DNA of 64,000 nt from Natronoglomus mannanivorans. Its GTDB lineage: Archaea > Halobacteriota > Halobacteria > Halobacteriales > Natrialbaceae. Location: assembly GCA_025517485.1 (NCBI GenBank), contig JAOPKB010000002.1:434001-498000 (forward strand), written 5' to 3'. Every line of letters starts with the position of its first letter. Positions within the stretch are counted from its first letter, which is position 1. Shown here in pieces: positions 17,897-27,628 of this stretch. A program made the translations under genes and the position numbers. The notes beneath the pieces were generated by a model, which was not told the origin of the DNA, made no database searches, and worked only from the letters and a program-made list of their open reading frames with translations.

Positions 17897-18886
17897 TCAG
17901 TTGTCGATACGGGGGTCGAGTGCGTCCTGAAGGCCGTCTCCGAAGAGATTGAAGCCCATGATGGTGATCAGGATCGCGACGCCCGGCCAGATACTCATCC
18001 ACGGGTTCACGTGCATTTGGCCGTGGGCGTGGTTGAGCATCTGTCCCCAGTCGGGGGTCGGTGGCTGCGCGCCGTACCCGAGAAACGAGAGGCCGGCGAC
18101 GATGAGGATCGCGAAGCCGATCTGGAGCGTCGCGTACACCAACACCGGTGCGAAGCTGTTCGGGATGACGTGGCGTCTGATGATGTTGCGGTCTTTGACG
18201 CCGGCCGCACGCGCCGCCTCGATGTAGTCCATCTCACGGACGCTCAACACCCGACTGCGGATGATGCGCGAGAACACGGGGATCGTCGCGATGCCGACCC
18301 CGAGGACGGCGTAGATGACGTCCGGATTGCCGCCGCTGACGAAGACGGTGAACACGATCACCAGCACGAGTGCGGGGATCGAGTAGATGATTTCGACGAA
18401 CCGCATCAACACGTCGTCGATCCTGCCGCCGTAGTACCCCGCGACGGCTCCGATGAGGACGCCCCCGGTCAACCCGAGGAAGGTCGCGAAGAACCCGACG
18501 GCCATCGACACTCTGGCGCCGTAGATGATTCGGGAGAGATAGTCTCGGCCGGCCTGATCGGTCCCGAGGGGATTCGCCCACGAGCCGCCCTCGGCGAACA
18601 CGGGCGGCTGGTACGGTTCCATCTCGGTCGGCGGCGGCATTCGTTCGGGGTTCTCGAGCACCGGTAGCCACTCGCCGATGGTGTAGTCGGGATACACTCC
18701 CATCGTCGCCCGCGAGAGGTTGGCGTCGACGGCGGAGAACACCGCAATCGAGGTAGCGATCGCGATGACGTAGAGGCCGAAGCGAGCTGTCGGATCGCCT
18801 TTGACCTGTTGAAAGGTGTGTCGCCACCCGATCTGGGGTTCCCCGCCGCCGTCTTTGCCGTCGAGTTGTCCTTCGGTCGTGGCCAT
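17897..18886 (-). CDS. ABC transporter permease (DppC type), operon 2
   Basis: Permease of 329 residues, normal length, unlike its counterpart in operon 1. One N-terminal membrane helix (FGLYVIAIATSIAVFSAV), an external loop ending in NPLGTDQAGRDYLSRIIYGARVSM, five core helices and the EAA loop EMDYIEAARAAGVKDRNIIRRHVIPN. The C-terminus GDGLQDALDPRID is typical. Six bases separate it from the DppB-type gene upstream. Confidence 0.94.
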   Translation of the reverse strand: MATTEGQLDGKDGGGEPQIGWRHTFQQVKGDPTARFGLYVIAIATSIAVFSAVDANLSRATMGVYPDYTIGEWLPVLENPERMPPPTEMEPYQPPVFAEGGSWANPLGTDQAGRDYLSRIIYGARVSMAVGFFATFLGLTGGVLIGAVAGYYGGRIDDVLMRFVEIIYSIPALVLVIVFTVFVSGGNPDVIYAVLGVGIATIPVFSRIIRSRVLSVREMDYIEAARAAGVKDRNIIRRHVIPNSFAPVLVYATLQIGFAILIVAGLSFLGYGAQPPTPDWGQMLNHAHGQMHVNPWMSIWPGVAILITIMGFNLFGDGLQDALDPRIDN

Positions 18887-18891
18887 GATTT

Positions 18892-19890
18892 TTACTCTCT
18901 ATCACCGTAGCTCACGCGCGGGTCGACGTACGCGTAAGAGATGTCCGTGATGATGACGCCGATCACGAAGATCGTTGCCAGCACGATCGTGACGCCCATC
19001 ACCACCTGGTAGTCTAGCTGCTGTATCGACTGGATCAGCAGTCGTCCCATACCGTTGATCTCGAAGACCGTCTCGATGAGCACCGCGCCCCCGAGGGCCG
19101 TCGAGAGGTTCAGTCCGACGATCGTGATGATCGGTAGTTGGGCGGCTCTGAACGCGTGCTTCCGGAGGATCGTTCGTTCCGGAACGCCGTACGCACGGGC
19201 GAGTTGGACGTAATCTTCCTGCAAGCTCTCGACCATCGAGGACCGTTCGATGCGCATGATCGTCGCCATCTGGAGCGTCCCGAGTGCGACCATCGGCAAC
19301 AGCAGGTGGCGTATCGTCTGATAGTACAGCTCGAGTCGGCCGTCGAAGCCGTAGTGGGCCGGATCACGCCACGGGTAGACGAGCCGACCCGAGGGTAACC
19401 AGCCGAGCCACACCGCGAAGATGAGGATCAGCATGATGCCGATCCAGAACGAGGGCGTGCTCACGCCGACCAGCGCGACGAGCCGCGAGACGTGGTCGGT
19501 CGGTTCGTTGCGTCGCTTCGCTGCGAGCACGCCCAGTGGGACGGCCGTCACGAGCGCGAAGACGAACGCCGAGAACACGAGCATCAGGGTCGGCCCGAGT
19601 CGGATCCACATCAACTGGGACACCGGCATGTCACGGTGGAAGCTGTAGCCGAGGTCGCCCTGAACCAGTCCCAGCATGTACGTGACGAACCGTTCGTGGA
19701 ACGGCCGATCGAGCCCGTATCGGCGTTCGACGGCCTCGATGGTCTCCCGGTCTACTTCCTGACCCTCGAGCATGATCGCGACCGGGTCGCCCGGCAGCGC
19801 GTTGACCATTACGAACGTGATAAACGAGATTCCGATCAGTACCGGAATGGCCTGCACGAACCGGCTGATCGTGTACCGTAGTAGGGTCAT
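18892..19890 (-). CDS. ABC transporter permease (DppB type), operon 2
   Basis: Permease of 332 residues with the family N-terminus YTISRFVQAIPVLIGISFITFVMVNALPGDP, the EAA loop DYVQLARAYGVPERTILRKHAFR, and the ending ISYAYVDPRVSYGDRE. It heads the permease/ATPase part of operon 2, separated from the binding-protein gene by 247 bp that contain a strong hairpin. This arrangement would let the binding protein be expressed more highly than the membrane complex. Confidence 0.94.
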   Translation of the reverse strand: MTLLRYTISRFVQAIPVLIGISFITFVMVNALPGDPVAIMLEGQEVDRETIEAVERRYGLDRPFHERFVTYMLGLVQGDLGYSFHRDMPVSQLMWIRLGPTLMLVFSAFVFALVTAVPLGVLAAKRRNEPTDHVSRLVALVGVSTPSFWIGIMLILIFAVWLGWLPSGRLVYPWRDPAHYGFDGRLELYYQTIRHLLLPMVALGTLQMATIMRIERSSMVESLQEDYVQLARAYGVPERTILRKHAFRAAQLPIITIVGLNLSTALGGAVLIETVFEINGMGRLLIQSIQQLDYQVVMGVTIVLATIFVIGVIITDISYAYVDPRVSYGDRE

Positions 19891-20107
19891 CGTCGTGTGT
19901 CCTTCGGTGGTGTCGTTCTCTCGGCCTCGAGCAGTTCGGTCGGGCCGGGCGTCAGTCTCTGTCCGTCCAGATGACCGTCCTCCGGCAGTCGCTCTCGCGG
20001 CCGCCAGAACGTGAACTCACGTTGCCGAGCGTGACAGTCAGCACGAGTCGGCAAATATCGCACCCTCGCTCCCATCGTGGTGGTGATTCACGCGCGTGTG
20101 TCCGTCG

Positions 20108-20128
20108 CTCCCTCTCGAAAAGAGGGGC
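20108..20128 (-). terminator. Hairpin after the operon 2 binding-protein gene
   Basis: CCCTCT (20110-20115) and AGAGGG (20121-20126) form a perfect stem with loop CGAAA, 10 bp downstream of the stop of the binding-protein gene. It probably stabilises or partially terminates that message before the permease genes. Confidence 0.55.
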
Positions 20129-20137
20129 GGGGGATCG

Positions 20138-21754
20138 CTAGACGTCGACGTTGTGGTGGTCCGAGACCAGCCGCGGCTTGATCGAGGAGTGGGGATGGAC
20201 CTCGAGATCCTCGACGTGTGGCAACGCGGCGATACTGTTGTGGATGCTGTACGCCGGAATGTGGACTTTGTCCTCGAGTAGCATTCGTGTCGCCTGGTCG
20301 TACAGGTCGAAGCGCTCGTCCTCGTCGAAGGTTTCGCGGGCGTCGCGAATCGTCTGGTGGAACTCCGAATTGTCGTAGTAGTGACCCTGCGTGACACCCT
20401 CGTTCTCCTCGTGGAACAGCGCCCAGTAGTATGCGTCGGGGTCGTTGTGACCGGTCCAGCCGAGCGTGTACGCGGCGTAGTCGTCCGCGTCACCGGTCGT
20501 GTACCGGTCGAGAAACTCACCCCACGAGAGACTTCGGACCTGCGGGTTGATGTCGACGCCGAACTGGGTCATCTCGCCGAGTCGCGCCGCGACCCGCTCC
20601 ATCAGTGCGATTCGGATGTCGTCCGGCGGCGCGATCAGTTCGGGCTCCCAGCCGTCGGGGACGTGTCCCTCCATCATCTCCGCCGCTTGTTCGGGGTCGT
20701 ACTCGTTTTCCATTTCGGCGTACTCGTCGGCGGGGAAGCCCCACTCCTCGAGCACGGACGGTCCCATCGGTGCGACCGCGTTCTCCCCGAGTTCGCCGAT
20801 GATGTCGTCGATGAAGGCCGACGCGGAGAACGTGTGATCGATCGCGTTGCGTACCTCGGGTTCCTGTGTCGGCCCGTCGTTACAGTTGAACGCGATGTAG
20901 AAGTACGAGATGCTCGGCGTGTTGTACACCTCGACACCGTCCTCGCCGTCGAGTAGTTCGTAGTCAGCCGGCGGAATCCCCGTTATGAAGTCTGTATCGC
21001 CCGCGCGGATCTGTGCGGTACGTGCCGCGTCGTCCTCGGTTGCGACCCAGCGTACCTCCTCGACGTTCGGAAGCGGTTCGTCCCAGTAGTCGTCCCATCG
21101 CACCATGTCGAAGAATTCGCCTTCCGCGTGGTCGACGTACTGGTACGGACCGGAGCCGACGGGATCGTCGACGTTGTACGATCGTTCGGCCGGGTCCACG
21201 TCTTCCTCCTCGAGTCGGAGATCCATATTGACGATGTTGGTTGCGAGGGTCATCGTCGGAAACGGACCATACGGTTCGAGGAGATCGAACTGAACGGTGT
21301 GCTCGTCGATCGTATCCGACGCCTCGATGTCGATCATGTCGAAGGTCGGCGCGTTGTCGGTCTCCTCTTCGACTGGTGCCGTAAAGGAGTGCAGGACGTC
21401 TTCGGCCGTGAGCGGATCGCCGTTGTGGAACTCGATGCCGTCTTCGATCTCGACGATGTACCGCATGCCGTCCTCTTCGACCTCCGGCTCGCCGACGGCG
21501 ACTTTCGGTTCGATCTCCAGTTCCGGACCGAACTCGTACAGTCCGTCGTAGATGTGGTTCGCGATTCGAGCGGAGTACGCGTCGTTCAGTACGACCGGGT
21601 CGTAGTCCTGTGCCGGTTCGACCTGCTGGGTGATGTGAATCGAACCGTCTCCTTCCTGTGCGCCCACCTGTCCGCTATACCCGAGAAGGAAGGACGTCGA
21701 CACTGCGCCCCCCATCGCGAGTATCTGCCGTCGAGTTATGTCTCTCTGTGACAT
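20138..21754 (-). CDS. Family 5 solute-binding protein, operon 2
   Basis: Extracytoplasmic binding protein, 538 residues. Tat-type signal (ITRRQILAMGGAVSTSFLLG, cleavage after GAQ likely); no lipobox Cys is seen. Domain order is canonical: mature N-terminus GSIHITQQVEPAQDYDPVVLND, the family signature near GIEFHNGDPLTAEDVLHSF, and the C-terminal RFDLYDQATRMLLEDKVHIPAYS before the end. This normal order is the in-window reference for the permuted protein of operon 1. Ligand could be a peptide or an oligosaccharide. The ATG at 21754 has a TTACATA box 27-33 nt upstream. Confidence 0.93.
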   Translation of the reverse strand: MSQRDITRRQILAMGGAVSTSFLLGYSGQVGAQEGDGSIHITQQVEPAQDYDPVVLNDAYSARIANHIYDGLYEFGPELEIEPKVAVGEPEVEEDGMRYIVEIEDGIEFHNGDPLTAEDVLHSFTAPVEEETDNAPTFDMIDIEASDTIDEHTVQFDLLEPYGPFPTMTLATNIVNMDLRLEEEDVDPAERSYNVDDPVGSGPYQYVDHAEGEFFDMVRWDDYWDEPLPNVEEVRWVATEDDAARTAQIRAGDTDFITGIPPADYELLDGEDGVEVYNTPSISYFYIAFNCNDGPTQEPEVRNAIDHTFSASAFIDDIIGELGENAVAPMGPSVLEEWGFPADEYAEMENEYDPEQAAEMMEGHVPDGWEPELIAPPDDIRIALMERVAARLGEMTQFGVDINPQVRSLSWGEFLDRYTTGDADDYAAYTLGWTGHNDPDAYYWALFHEENEGVTQGHYYDNSEFHQTIRDARETFDEDERFDLYDQATRMLLEDKVHIPAYSIHNSIAALPHVEDLEVHPHSSIKPRLVSDHHNVDV

Positions 21755-21780
21755 GCCACCATTCTACGAACCGTCCCATC

Positions 21781-21787
21781 TATGTAA
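21781..21787 (-). promoter_or_regulatory. TATA box of ABC operon 2
   Basis: TTACATA (minus strand) about 27-33 nt upstream of the ATG at 21754. An AT-rich dyad TACAAAAATGTA lies a little further upstream near 21825-21836 and could be an operator. Confidence 0.5.
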
Positions 21788-21965
21788 CTCGCATCGTAAC
21801 AGAAAGCAAGAGACTATTTCTATATTACAAAAATGTATTATCCTTATATATGATATCCGGTCTCTCATCCAATAGTATATTACTGAACGACCTCCCGCCA
21901 GCAATCGCCGAGCCCGGAGCGGCGGACCGGTGAACTTTTTCTATTCCGGAATCGTGGTAGCTCGT

Positions 21966-22385
21966 ATGAACTACAGGGAAGTCGAGGCAACCGCGGAGTA
22001 CGTTGCCCGCCTCGAGACGGGCGCTGACTGGCGGGCGGAGATCGAGTCGCTGGCCGACGAGGTCGAGGCCGACGCCGGCTGGTTCACCGCTCTCGGCGCC
22101 GTCCAGGACGCCGAAATCTGGTTTTACGACCAGGAGACCCTCGAGTACGAACCCGTCGAGTTCGACGAACCGCTGGAAGTGGCCAGTTGCGTCGGTAACG
22201 TTTCCTTGCTCGACGGCGACCGCTTCGCTCACACCCACGCCGTCCTCTCTCGACCCGACGGCGAGACGCTCGCGGGTCATCTGAACGCGGCGACGGTCTG
22301 GGCGGGCGAGGTTCAGTTGCGCGTCTTCGAGGAGCCACTCGAGCGCACTCACGACGAGACCACCGATCTGGACCTCTGGTTCTAA
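21966..22385 (+). CDS. PPC (DUF296) domain DNA-binding-like protein
   Basis: A 139-residue single-domain PPC/DUF296 protein. The family has a trimeric beta fold seen in plant AT-hook proteins and in archaeal and bacterial homologues, often thought to bind DNA or act as a metal-site enzyme. Visible hallmarks are WFTALGAVQDAEIWFYD, the conserved HTHAVLSRPDG with paired His, and GHLNAATVWAGEVQLRVFE. The start MNYREVEATAEYVARLE is preferred to an upstream ATG at 21930, which would lie in the promoter. One base separates its stop from the polymerase ATG, so it is in operon with polC. Confidence 0.88.
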   Translation: MNYREVEATAEYVARLETGADWRAEIESLADEVEADAGWFTALGAVQDAEIWFYDQETLEYEPVEFDEPLEVASCVGNVSLLDGDRFAHTHAVLSRPDGETLAGHLNAATVWAGEVQLRVFEEPLERTHDETTDLDLWF

Positions 22386-22386
22386 C

Positions 22387-25300
22387 ATGCGAGACGAAGA
22401 CGAACAGTACTTCCAGCGCCTCGAGAACCGCCTCGACGAGGCCTTCGACGTCGCCGAGGAGGCCAAGCGACGCGGCGGCGACCCAGAACCCGAAGTCGAG
22501 ATTCCGGTCGCCAGAGACATGGCCGACCGCGTCGAGAACATCCTCGGAATCGACGGCGTCGCAGAGCGGGTGCGCGAACTCGAGGAGCAGATGTCTCGGG
22601 AGGAGGCGGCGCTCGCGCTCGCGGAGGACTTCGCGGAGGGACGCGTCGGCGACTACGAGACCAAGGCGGGGAAGATCGAGGGTGCGGTCCGCACGGCGGT
22701 CGCGCTCCTGACGGAAGGTGTCGTCGCGGCCCCCATCGAGGGGATCGACAAGGTCGAGATCCTCACTAACGACGACGGCACCGAGTTCGTCAACGTCTAC
22801 TACGCGGGGCCGATCCGCTCTGCGGGTGGCACCGCACAGGCACTCTCCGTGCTGGTGGCCGACTACACACGCGCGCTCGTGGGTATCGAACAGTACGTCG
22901 CTCGCAGCGAGGAGATCGAACGCTACGCCGAGGAGATCGGCCTCTACGACAAGGAGACCGGCCTCCAGTACTCCCCGAAGGACAAGGAGACGAAGTTCAT
23001 CGCCAAACACCTCCCGATCATGCTCGACGGGGAGGCTACCGGCGACGAGGAGGTCTCGGGCTTTCGCGACTTAGAGCGGGTCGACACCAACTCCGCCCGC
23101 GGGGGAATGTGTCTGGTGATGGCCGAGGGGATCGCGCTGAAGGCACCCAAGATCCAGCGATACACCCGTGAACTCGACGAGATCGACTGGCCGTGGCTGC
23201 AGGATCTCATCGACGGGACGATCGGCCACGACGAGGGCGAGAACGAGGACGAGGAATCCGCAGACAGCGGAGACGACGCCGAAACCGCGGCCGAAGACGG
23301 CGAGGGTGACGACGGTGAGGCCGAGAGCGACGCGGACGACGGACCGACCGGCCCGGTCCGCGTCGAGGAGTCGACGAAGTTCCTCCGCGACCTCATCGCC
23401 GGCCGGCCGGTCTTCTCTCACCCCTGTGCGGACGGTGGATTCCGTCTTCGGTACGGCCGCGCGCGCAATCACGGGTTCGCGACCGCCGGTGTCCATCCCG
23501 CGACGATGCACCTGGTCGACGACTTCCTCGCAACCGGGACCCAGATCAAGACCGAACGCCCCGGGAAAGCCGCCGGCGTCGTCCCCGTCGACTCCATCGA
23601 AGGTCCCACGGTTCGTCTGGCCAACGGCGACGTCCGCCGCATCGACGACCCCGAGGAAGCCCTCGAGGTCAGAAACGGCGTCGAGAAGATCCTCGATCTC
23701 GGCGAGTATCTGGTGAACTACGGCGAGTTCGTCGAGAACAACCATCCGCTGGCCCCCGCCGGCTACGTCTTCGAGTGGTGGTGCCAGGACATGGACGCCG
23801 CCGGCGCGGACGTCCAGGCGATGGCCGACGACCCGCGTCTCGACCTCGAGTTTCCCACCGCCGAACAGGCCCTCGAGTGGGCGACGGAGTACGACGCGCC
23901 CCTCCATCCGACCTACACCTACCAGTGGCACGACCTCGCGGTCGAGGACTTCTGTGCGCTGGCCGACGCCGTCAGTGAGGGACGGATCGAGGACGGCACA
24001 CTCGTCCTCGAGTGGACCGAACGGACCCGGGACGCCCTCGAGTCGATCGTCGTCGAACATCGCCAGCGGGAGTCGGAGGGTGACGGCCGACTCGAGCTCG
24101 ACGACTGGATCCCGCTCGCACGGACGCTCGGCTGTACGGTGCCGTCGTCGGTCGACGCGCGCGTGCCGGCGAGACAGGCGATCGGTGACGGCGGGACCCA
24201 AACGATCGATGCCGAGCAGGATTCGGATCCAGACAACGTCGACGCCGAATCCGCGACACCGCTCGAGCGTACCTGGAGCGACGACGAGCTGTCGGAGCGA
24301 GCGCGGACGTGGGGCGAGGGTGACGGAGACGCAACCGGCACCAACGCCATCGAAGCGGTCAACGAGGTTGCCCCGTTCGCGGTCCGCGAGCGGGCCCCGA
24401 CCCGGATCGGCAACCGAATGGGCCGCCCCGAGAAGTCCGAACGCCGGGACCTCAGCCCGCCGGTCCACACGCTGTTCCCGATCGGAGAGGCCGGCGGCGC
24501 CCAGCGCGACGTCGCGAAGGCCGGCAAACACGCCGAGACGATGTCGGATACCCCCGGTGTCGTCGAGGTTTCGATCGGCCGCCAGCGCTGTCCCGACTGC
24601 GAGACGGAGACGTTCGAGAACCGTTGTCCCGACTGCAACGCCCGGACTGAACCCGACTACCGCTGTCCCGACTGCGAGACGCGGATCGAACCCGACGACG
24701 CCGGCCGCGTCGAGTGCGGTCACTGCGACCGCGAGGCGACCTGCGTCGAGCGCCGCGAGATCGACATCAACGAGCAGTACCGCGACGCCCTCGCGTCGGT
24801 CGGCGAACGCGAGAACGCCTTCGACATTCTCAAAGGCGTCAAGGGCCTGATGTCGTCGAACGAGGTCCCCGAACCGATGGAGAAGGGGATCCTCCGGGCG
24901 AAACACGACGTCTCGGCGTTCAAAGACGGCACCGTCCGCTACGACATGACGGACCTCCCCGTCTCGGCAGTGCGAGCGAGCGAACTCGACATTTCGGCGG
25001 GCCAGCTCGAGGCGCTGGGCTACGAGGAGGACATCCACGGCGAACCGCTGGTCCACGACGACCAGCTGGTCGAACTCAAAGTCCAAGACATCGTCCTCTC
25101 GGACGGTGCGGCCGAGCACGTGATGCAGATCGCAGACTTCATCGACGACCTCTTGGTACAGTACTACGGCCTCGAGCCGTTCTACGAGGTCGAGGATCGA
25201 CAGGACTTGGTGGGTGAGTTGGTGTTCGGGATGGCACCGCACACGTCTGCCGCAACTGTCGGAAGAGTGATTGGATTCACGAGTGCAGCGGTCGGATACG

Positions 25301-27564
25301 CACATCCGTTCTTTCACGCGGCGAAACGTCGGAACTGTTTCCACCCAGACTCGAAATTGTGGATCCAAGACGAGAACGACGAATGGGCCCACGAATCGAT
25401 CCAAACGGTCGTCGAACAACGGTTAACGGATCCCAGCGAAGATGATATTGGAACACTCGTTCAAGATGTCGACGGGCTCACTGTTCCGTCAGTAACTGCT
25501 GACGGGACGCCGGTCGAACGCCCGGTCGAGACGGTTTCGAAACATCCAGCACCTGATCACCTCGTTCGCGTCGAAACACGGAGTGGTCAAACGCTAAAGG
25601 TAACTCCCGACCACACGTTCCGACGATGGACACCATCAGGGCTAGAAGCTATCGAAGCACGCTCACTCTCGACTGGCGACGAACTCCCGACTCCGAAATC
25701 GGTCGATATCGAAGGAACGCCAAAGTCAATCGATCTGCTCGAGGCGTTTATCGAGACTGACGGAATTCCGAACAAATCTCTCGTCGTTCGAGGTCTCGGA
25801 AGTAACCGAATCAAAACTCTTCTCGACGATGCGACGCCGGCAGATACGTATCTTAAACCGGTCGCAGAACGGTTGGATCTGTCTCAATCAACGGTTTATA
25901 ATTGGATCAACCGGGACAGCGTTCCAGTCGAACCGCTCCTATCGCTGTTCGATACTGCAGAACTCCTCAAGCGCGTTCCTGACGACGTGACGCTCGGTGT
26001 GAAGCGTGATACAGCGAGTGTACAGCGACACTTCGATATCGACGAATCCGTTGCAACACTGCTCGGATACTACGCCGCCGAAGGGTTCACGCGTCGCGAA
26101 GATGGATCGTTCTATCAAACGACCATTTGCACGCCCGACGAATCTGCTCGAGATGAAATTATCGGTACCTTTGAGAACGCGTTATCGATTGATGCGTTCG
26201 AAGAAAGCGAGTGGAAGGTGACTGTTTCGAGTCGGCTCGTCTCGACACTGTTCGCAGATGTACTCAATCTCGGCGCGACCGCAGAGGCAAAGCGGATTCC
26301 CAGTTATATTCTGGATAGTCCCCGATCACATTTACGTGCATTCTTGGCTGCGTACTTTAGCGGTGATGGGAGTACATCGAGCAATCGAATCGAGATTCGA
26401 GCACACACGATAAGCGATGAGCTCGCGATAGATCTCGTCGCCGCACTCAAGCGGTTCGGTATTGCGACGAAAATGTATCGTGAAACGCGTCGCCCGTCTA
26501 CCGGCGCAGTTGCTGAGTTCTATGCCGACGACGAACCGGTACCGGAATTCCAATCATGGGTTCTGAAGATATCATCCGAGAACGCCGCCCGGTTCGCGGA
26601 TCGAATCGGATTCCATCTCGAGAGAAAACAAAAGACGATTGATACTGTTCTCGAGACGACAGAACTTCGTACACAACGAATATTCGCTGACGGTGGTGAT
26701 GTATGGCTTGATGAAGTTACCTCTATTGAGATTGTCGAAAGTGATATAGATAACACATATTGTCTTACTGTCGATGAAACAAATACACTTGTCGTAAACG
26801 ACGTATTCGTCGGTCAATGTGACGGCGACGAGGACTGCGTGATGTTACTCCTCGATGGACTCCTGAATTTCAGTAAATCGTTCTTGCCGGACAAACGCGG
26901 TGGGAAGATGGACGCCCCGCTCGTGATGTCCTCGAGGATCGACCCCTCCGAGATCGACGACGAAGCACACAATATGGACGTCGTCTCGCAGTACCCCCGC
27001 GAGTTCTACGAGGCCACCCTCGAGATGGCCGACCCCGGCGAGGTCGACGTCGAGATCGCCGAGGATACCCTCGGCACCGACGAGGAGTACACCGGCTTCG
27101 AGCACACCCACGACACCACCGACATCGCGATGGGGCCGGACCTCTCGGCGTACAAGACGCTCGGCTCGATGATGGACAAGATGGACGCCCAACTCGAGCT
27201 TTCGCGGAAACTGCTCGCCGTCGACCAGACGGACGTCGCCGAGCGAGTCATCGAGGGCCACTTCCTGCCCGACCTCATCGGGAACCTGCGGGCGTTCTCC
27301 CGACAGGAGACCCGGTGTCTGGACTGCGGCGAGAAGTTCCGGCGGATGCCCCTGACCGAGACCTGCCGGGAGTGTGGCGGCCGGGTCAACCTCACGGTCC
27401 ATCAGGGGTCGGTCAACAAGTACATGCAGACCTCGATCAACGTCGCCGAGGAGTACGGCTGTCGAGAGTACACCAAACAGCGACTCGAAGTCCTCGAGAA
27501 ATCGCTCGAGAGCGTCTTCGAGAACGACAAAAACAAGCAGTCAGGTATCGAGGACTTCATGTGA
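22387..27564 (+). CDS. polC: DNA polymerase D large subunit DP2, with intein
   Basis: Catalytic subunit of the archaeal replicative polymerase D, 1725 residues as encoded and 1231 after removal of a 494-residue intein (984-1477). N-terminal DP2 block has VVAAPIEGIDKVEI and YYAGPIRSAGGTAQALSVLV. An acidic Glu/Asp-only insertion near residues 278-318 is a halophile feature. Zinc modules: CPDCETETFENRCPDC and CPDCETRIEPDD with CGHCDRE (about 737-790) and CLDCGEKFRR with CRECGGR near the C-terminus. The catalytic region carries HAAKRRN and, after the intein, CDGDEDCVMLLLDGLLNFS. The C-terminal KQSGIEDFM resembles a PCNA-binding tail. Follows the PPC gene by one base. Confidence 0.97.
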   Translation: MRDEDEQYFQRLENRLDEAFDVAEEAKRRGGDPEPEVEIPVARDMADRVENILGIDGVAERVRELEEQMSREEAALALAEDFAEGRVGDYETKAGKIEGAVRTAVALLTEGVVAAPIEGIDKVEILTNDDGTEFVNVYYAGPIRSAGGTAQALSVLVADYTRALVGIEQYVARSEEIERYAEEIGLYDKETGLQYSPKDKETKFIAKHLPIMLDGEATGDEEVSGFRDLERVDTNSARGGMCLVMAEGIALKAPKIQRYTRELDEIDWPWLQDLIDGTIGHDEGENEDEESADSGDDAETAAEDGEGDDGEAESDADDGPTGPVRVEESTKFLRDLIAGRPVFSHPCADGGFRLRYGRARNHGFATAGVHPATMHLVDDFLATGTQIKTERPGKAAGVVPVDSIEGPTVRLANGDVRRIDDPEEALEVRNGVEKILDLGEYLVNYGEFVENNHPLAPAGYVFEWWCQDMDAAGADVQAMADDPRLDLEFPTAEQALEWATEYDAPLHPTYTYQWHDLAVEDFCALADAVSEGRIEDGTLVLEWTERTRDALESIVVEHRQRESEGDGRLELDDWIPLARTLGCTVPSSVDARVPARQAIGDGGTQTIDAEQDSDPDNVDAESATPLERTWSDDELSERARTWGEGDGDATGTNAIEAVNEVAPFAVRERAPTRIGNRMGRPEKSERRDLSPPVHTLFPIGEAGGAQRDVAKAGKHAETMSDTPGVVEVSIGRQRCPDCETETFENRCPDCNARTEPDYRCPDCETRIEPDDAGRVECGHCDREATCVERREIDINEQYRDALASVGERENAFDILKGVKGLMSSNEVPEPMEKGILRAKHDVSAFKDGTVRYDMTDLPVSAVRASELDISAGQLEALGYEEDIHGEPLVHDDQLVELKVQDIVLSDGAAEHVMQIADFIDDLLVQYYGLEPFYEVEDRQDLVGELVFGMAPHTSAATVGRVIGFTSAAVGYAHPFFHAAKRRNCFHPDSKLWIQDENDEWAHESIQTVVEQRLTDPSEDDIGTLVQDVDGLTVPSVTADGTPVERPVETVSKHPAPDHLVRVETRSGQTLKVTPDHTFRRWTPSGLEAIEARSLSTGDELPTPKSVDIEGTPKSIDLLEAFIETDGIPNKSLVVRGLGSNRIKTLLDDATPADTYLKPVAERLDLSQSTVYNWINRDSVPVEPLLSLFDTAELLKRVPDDVTLGVKRDTASVQRHFDIDESVATLLGYYAAEGFTRREDGSFYQTTICTPDESARDEIIGTFENALSIDAFEESEWKVTVSSRLVSTLFADVLNLGATAEAKRIPSYILDSPRSHLRAFLAAYFSGDGSTSSNRIEIRAHTISDELAIDLVAALKRFGIATKMYRETRRPSTGAVAEFYADDEPVPEFQSWVLKISSENAARFADRIGFHLERKQKTIDTVLETTELRTQRIFADGGDVWLDEVTSIEIVESDIDNTYCLTVDETNTLVVNDVFVGQCDGDEDCVMLLLDGLLNFSKSFLPDKRGGKMDAPLVMSSRIDPSEIDDEAHNMDVVSQYPREFYEATLEMADPGEVDVEIAEDTLGTDEEYTGFEHTHDTTDIAMGPDLSAYKTLGSMMDKMDAQLELSRKLLAVDQTDVAERVIEGHFLPDLIGNLRAFSRQETRCLDCGEKFRRMPLTETCRECGGRVNLTVHQGSVNKYMQTSINVAEEYGCREYTKQRLEVLEKSLESVFENDKNKQSGIEDFM
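25336..26817 (+). other. Intein in DP2 with LAGLIDADG endonuclease (Pol-II site)
   Basis: In-frame 494-residue protein-splicing element inserted at HAAKRRN/CDGDED. It begins with Cys984 (CFHPDSKLW) and is followed by Cys+1. Block B is LKVTPDHTF, with the TxxH motif. The homing endonuclease has two LAGLIDADG-like motifs, LLGYYAAEGF (block C) and LRAFLAAYFSGDGS (block E). The segment ERLDLSQSTVYNWINRDSVP reads as a helix-turn-helix. The last residues are VVNDVFVGQ, so the terminal residue is Gln and the penultimate Gly, in place of the usual His-Asn. The DNA is visibly AT-richer than the exteins. Confidence 0.95.
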
Positions 27565-27580
27565 CGACTTTTTTGGCGGG
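27565..27580 (+). terminator. T-run after polC
   Basis: GACTTTTTTGG follows the polC stop directly; a T6 run is a typical archaeal termination signal. Confidence 0.45.
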
Positions 27581-27628
27581 ACTCGTGACTGCACTTCAAG
27601 CGGTCCGTCCACCGTCTCGAGCGGCCGA

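Noticed and set aside
23071..25419. 782-codon antisense frame in polC
   Set aside because: Mirror of high-GC codon bias; no family features, and the sense strand is a well conserved polymerase.
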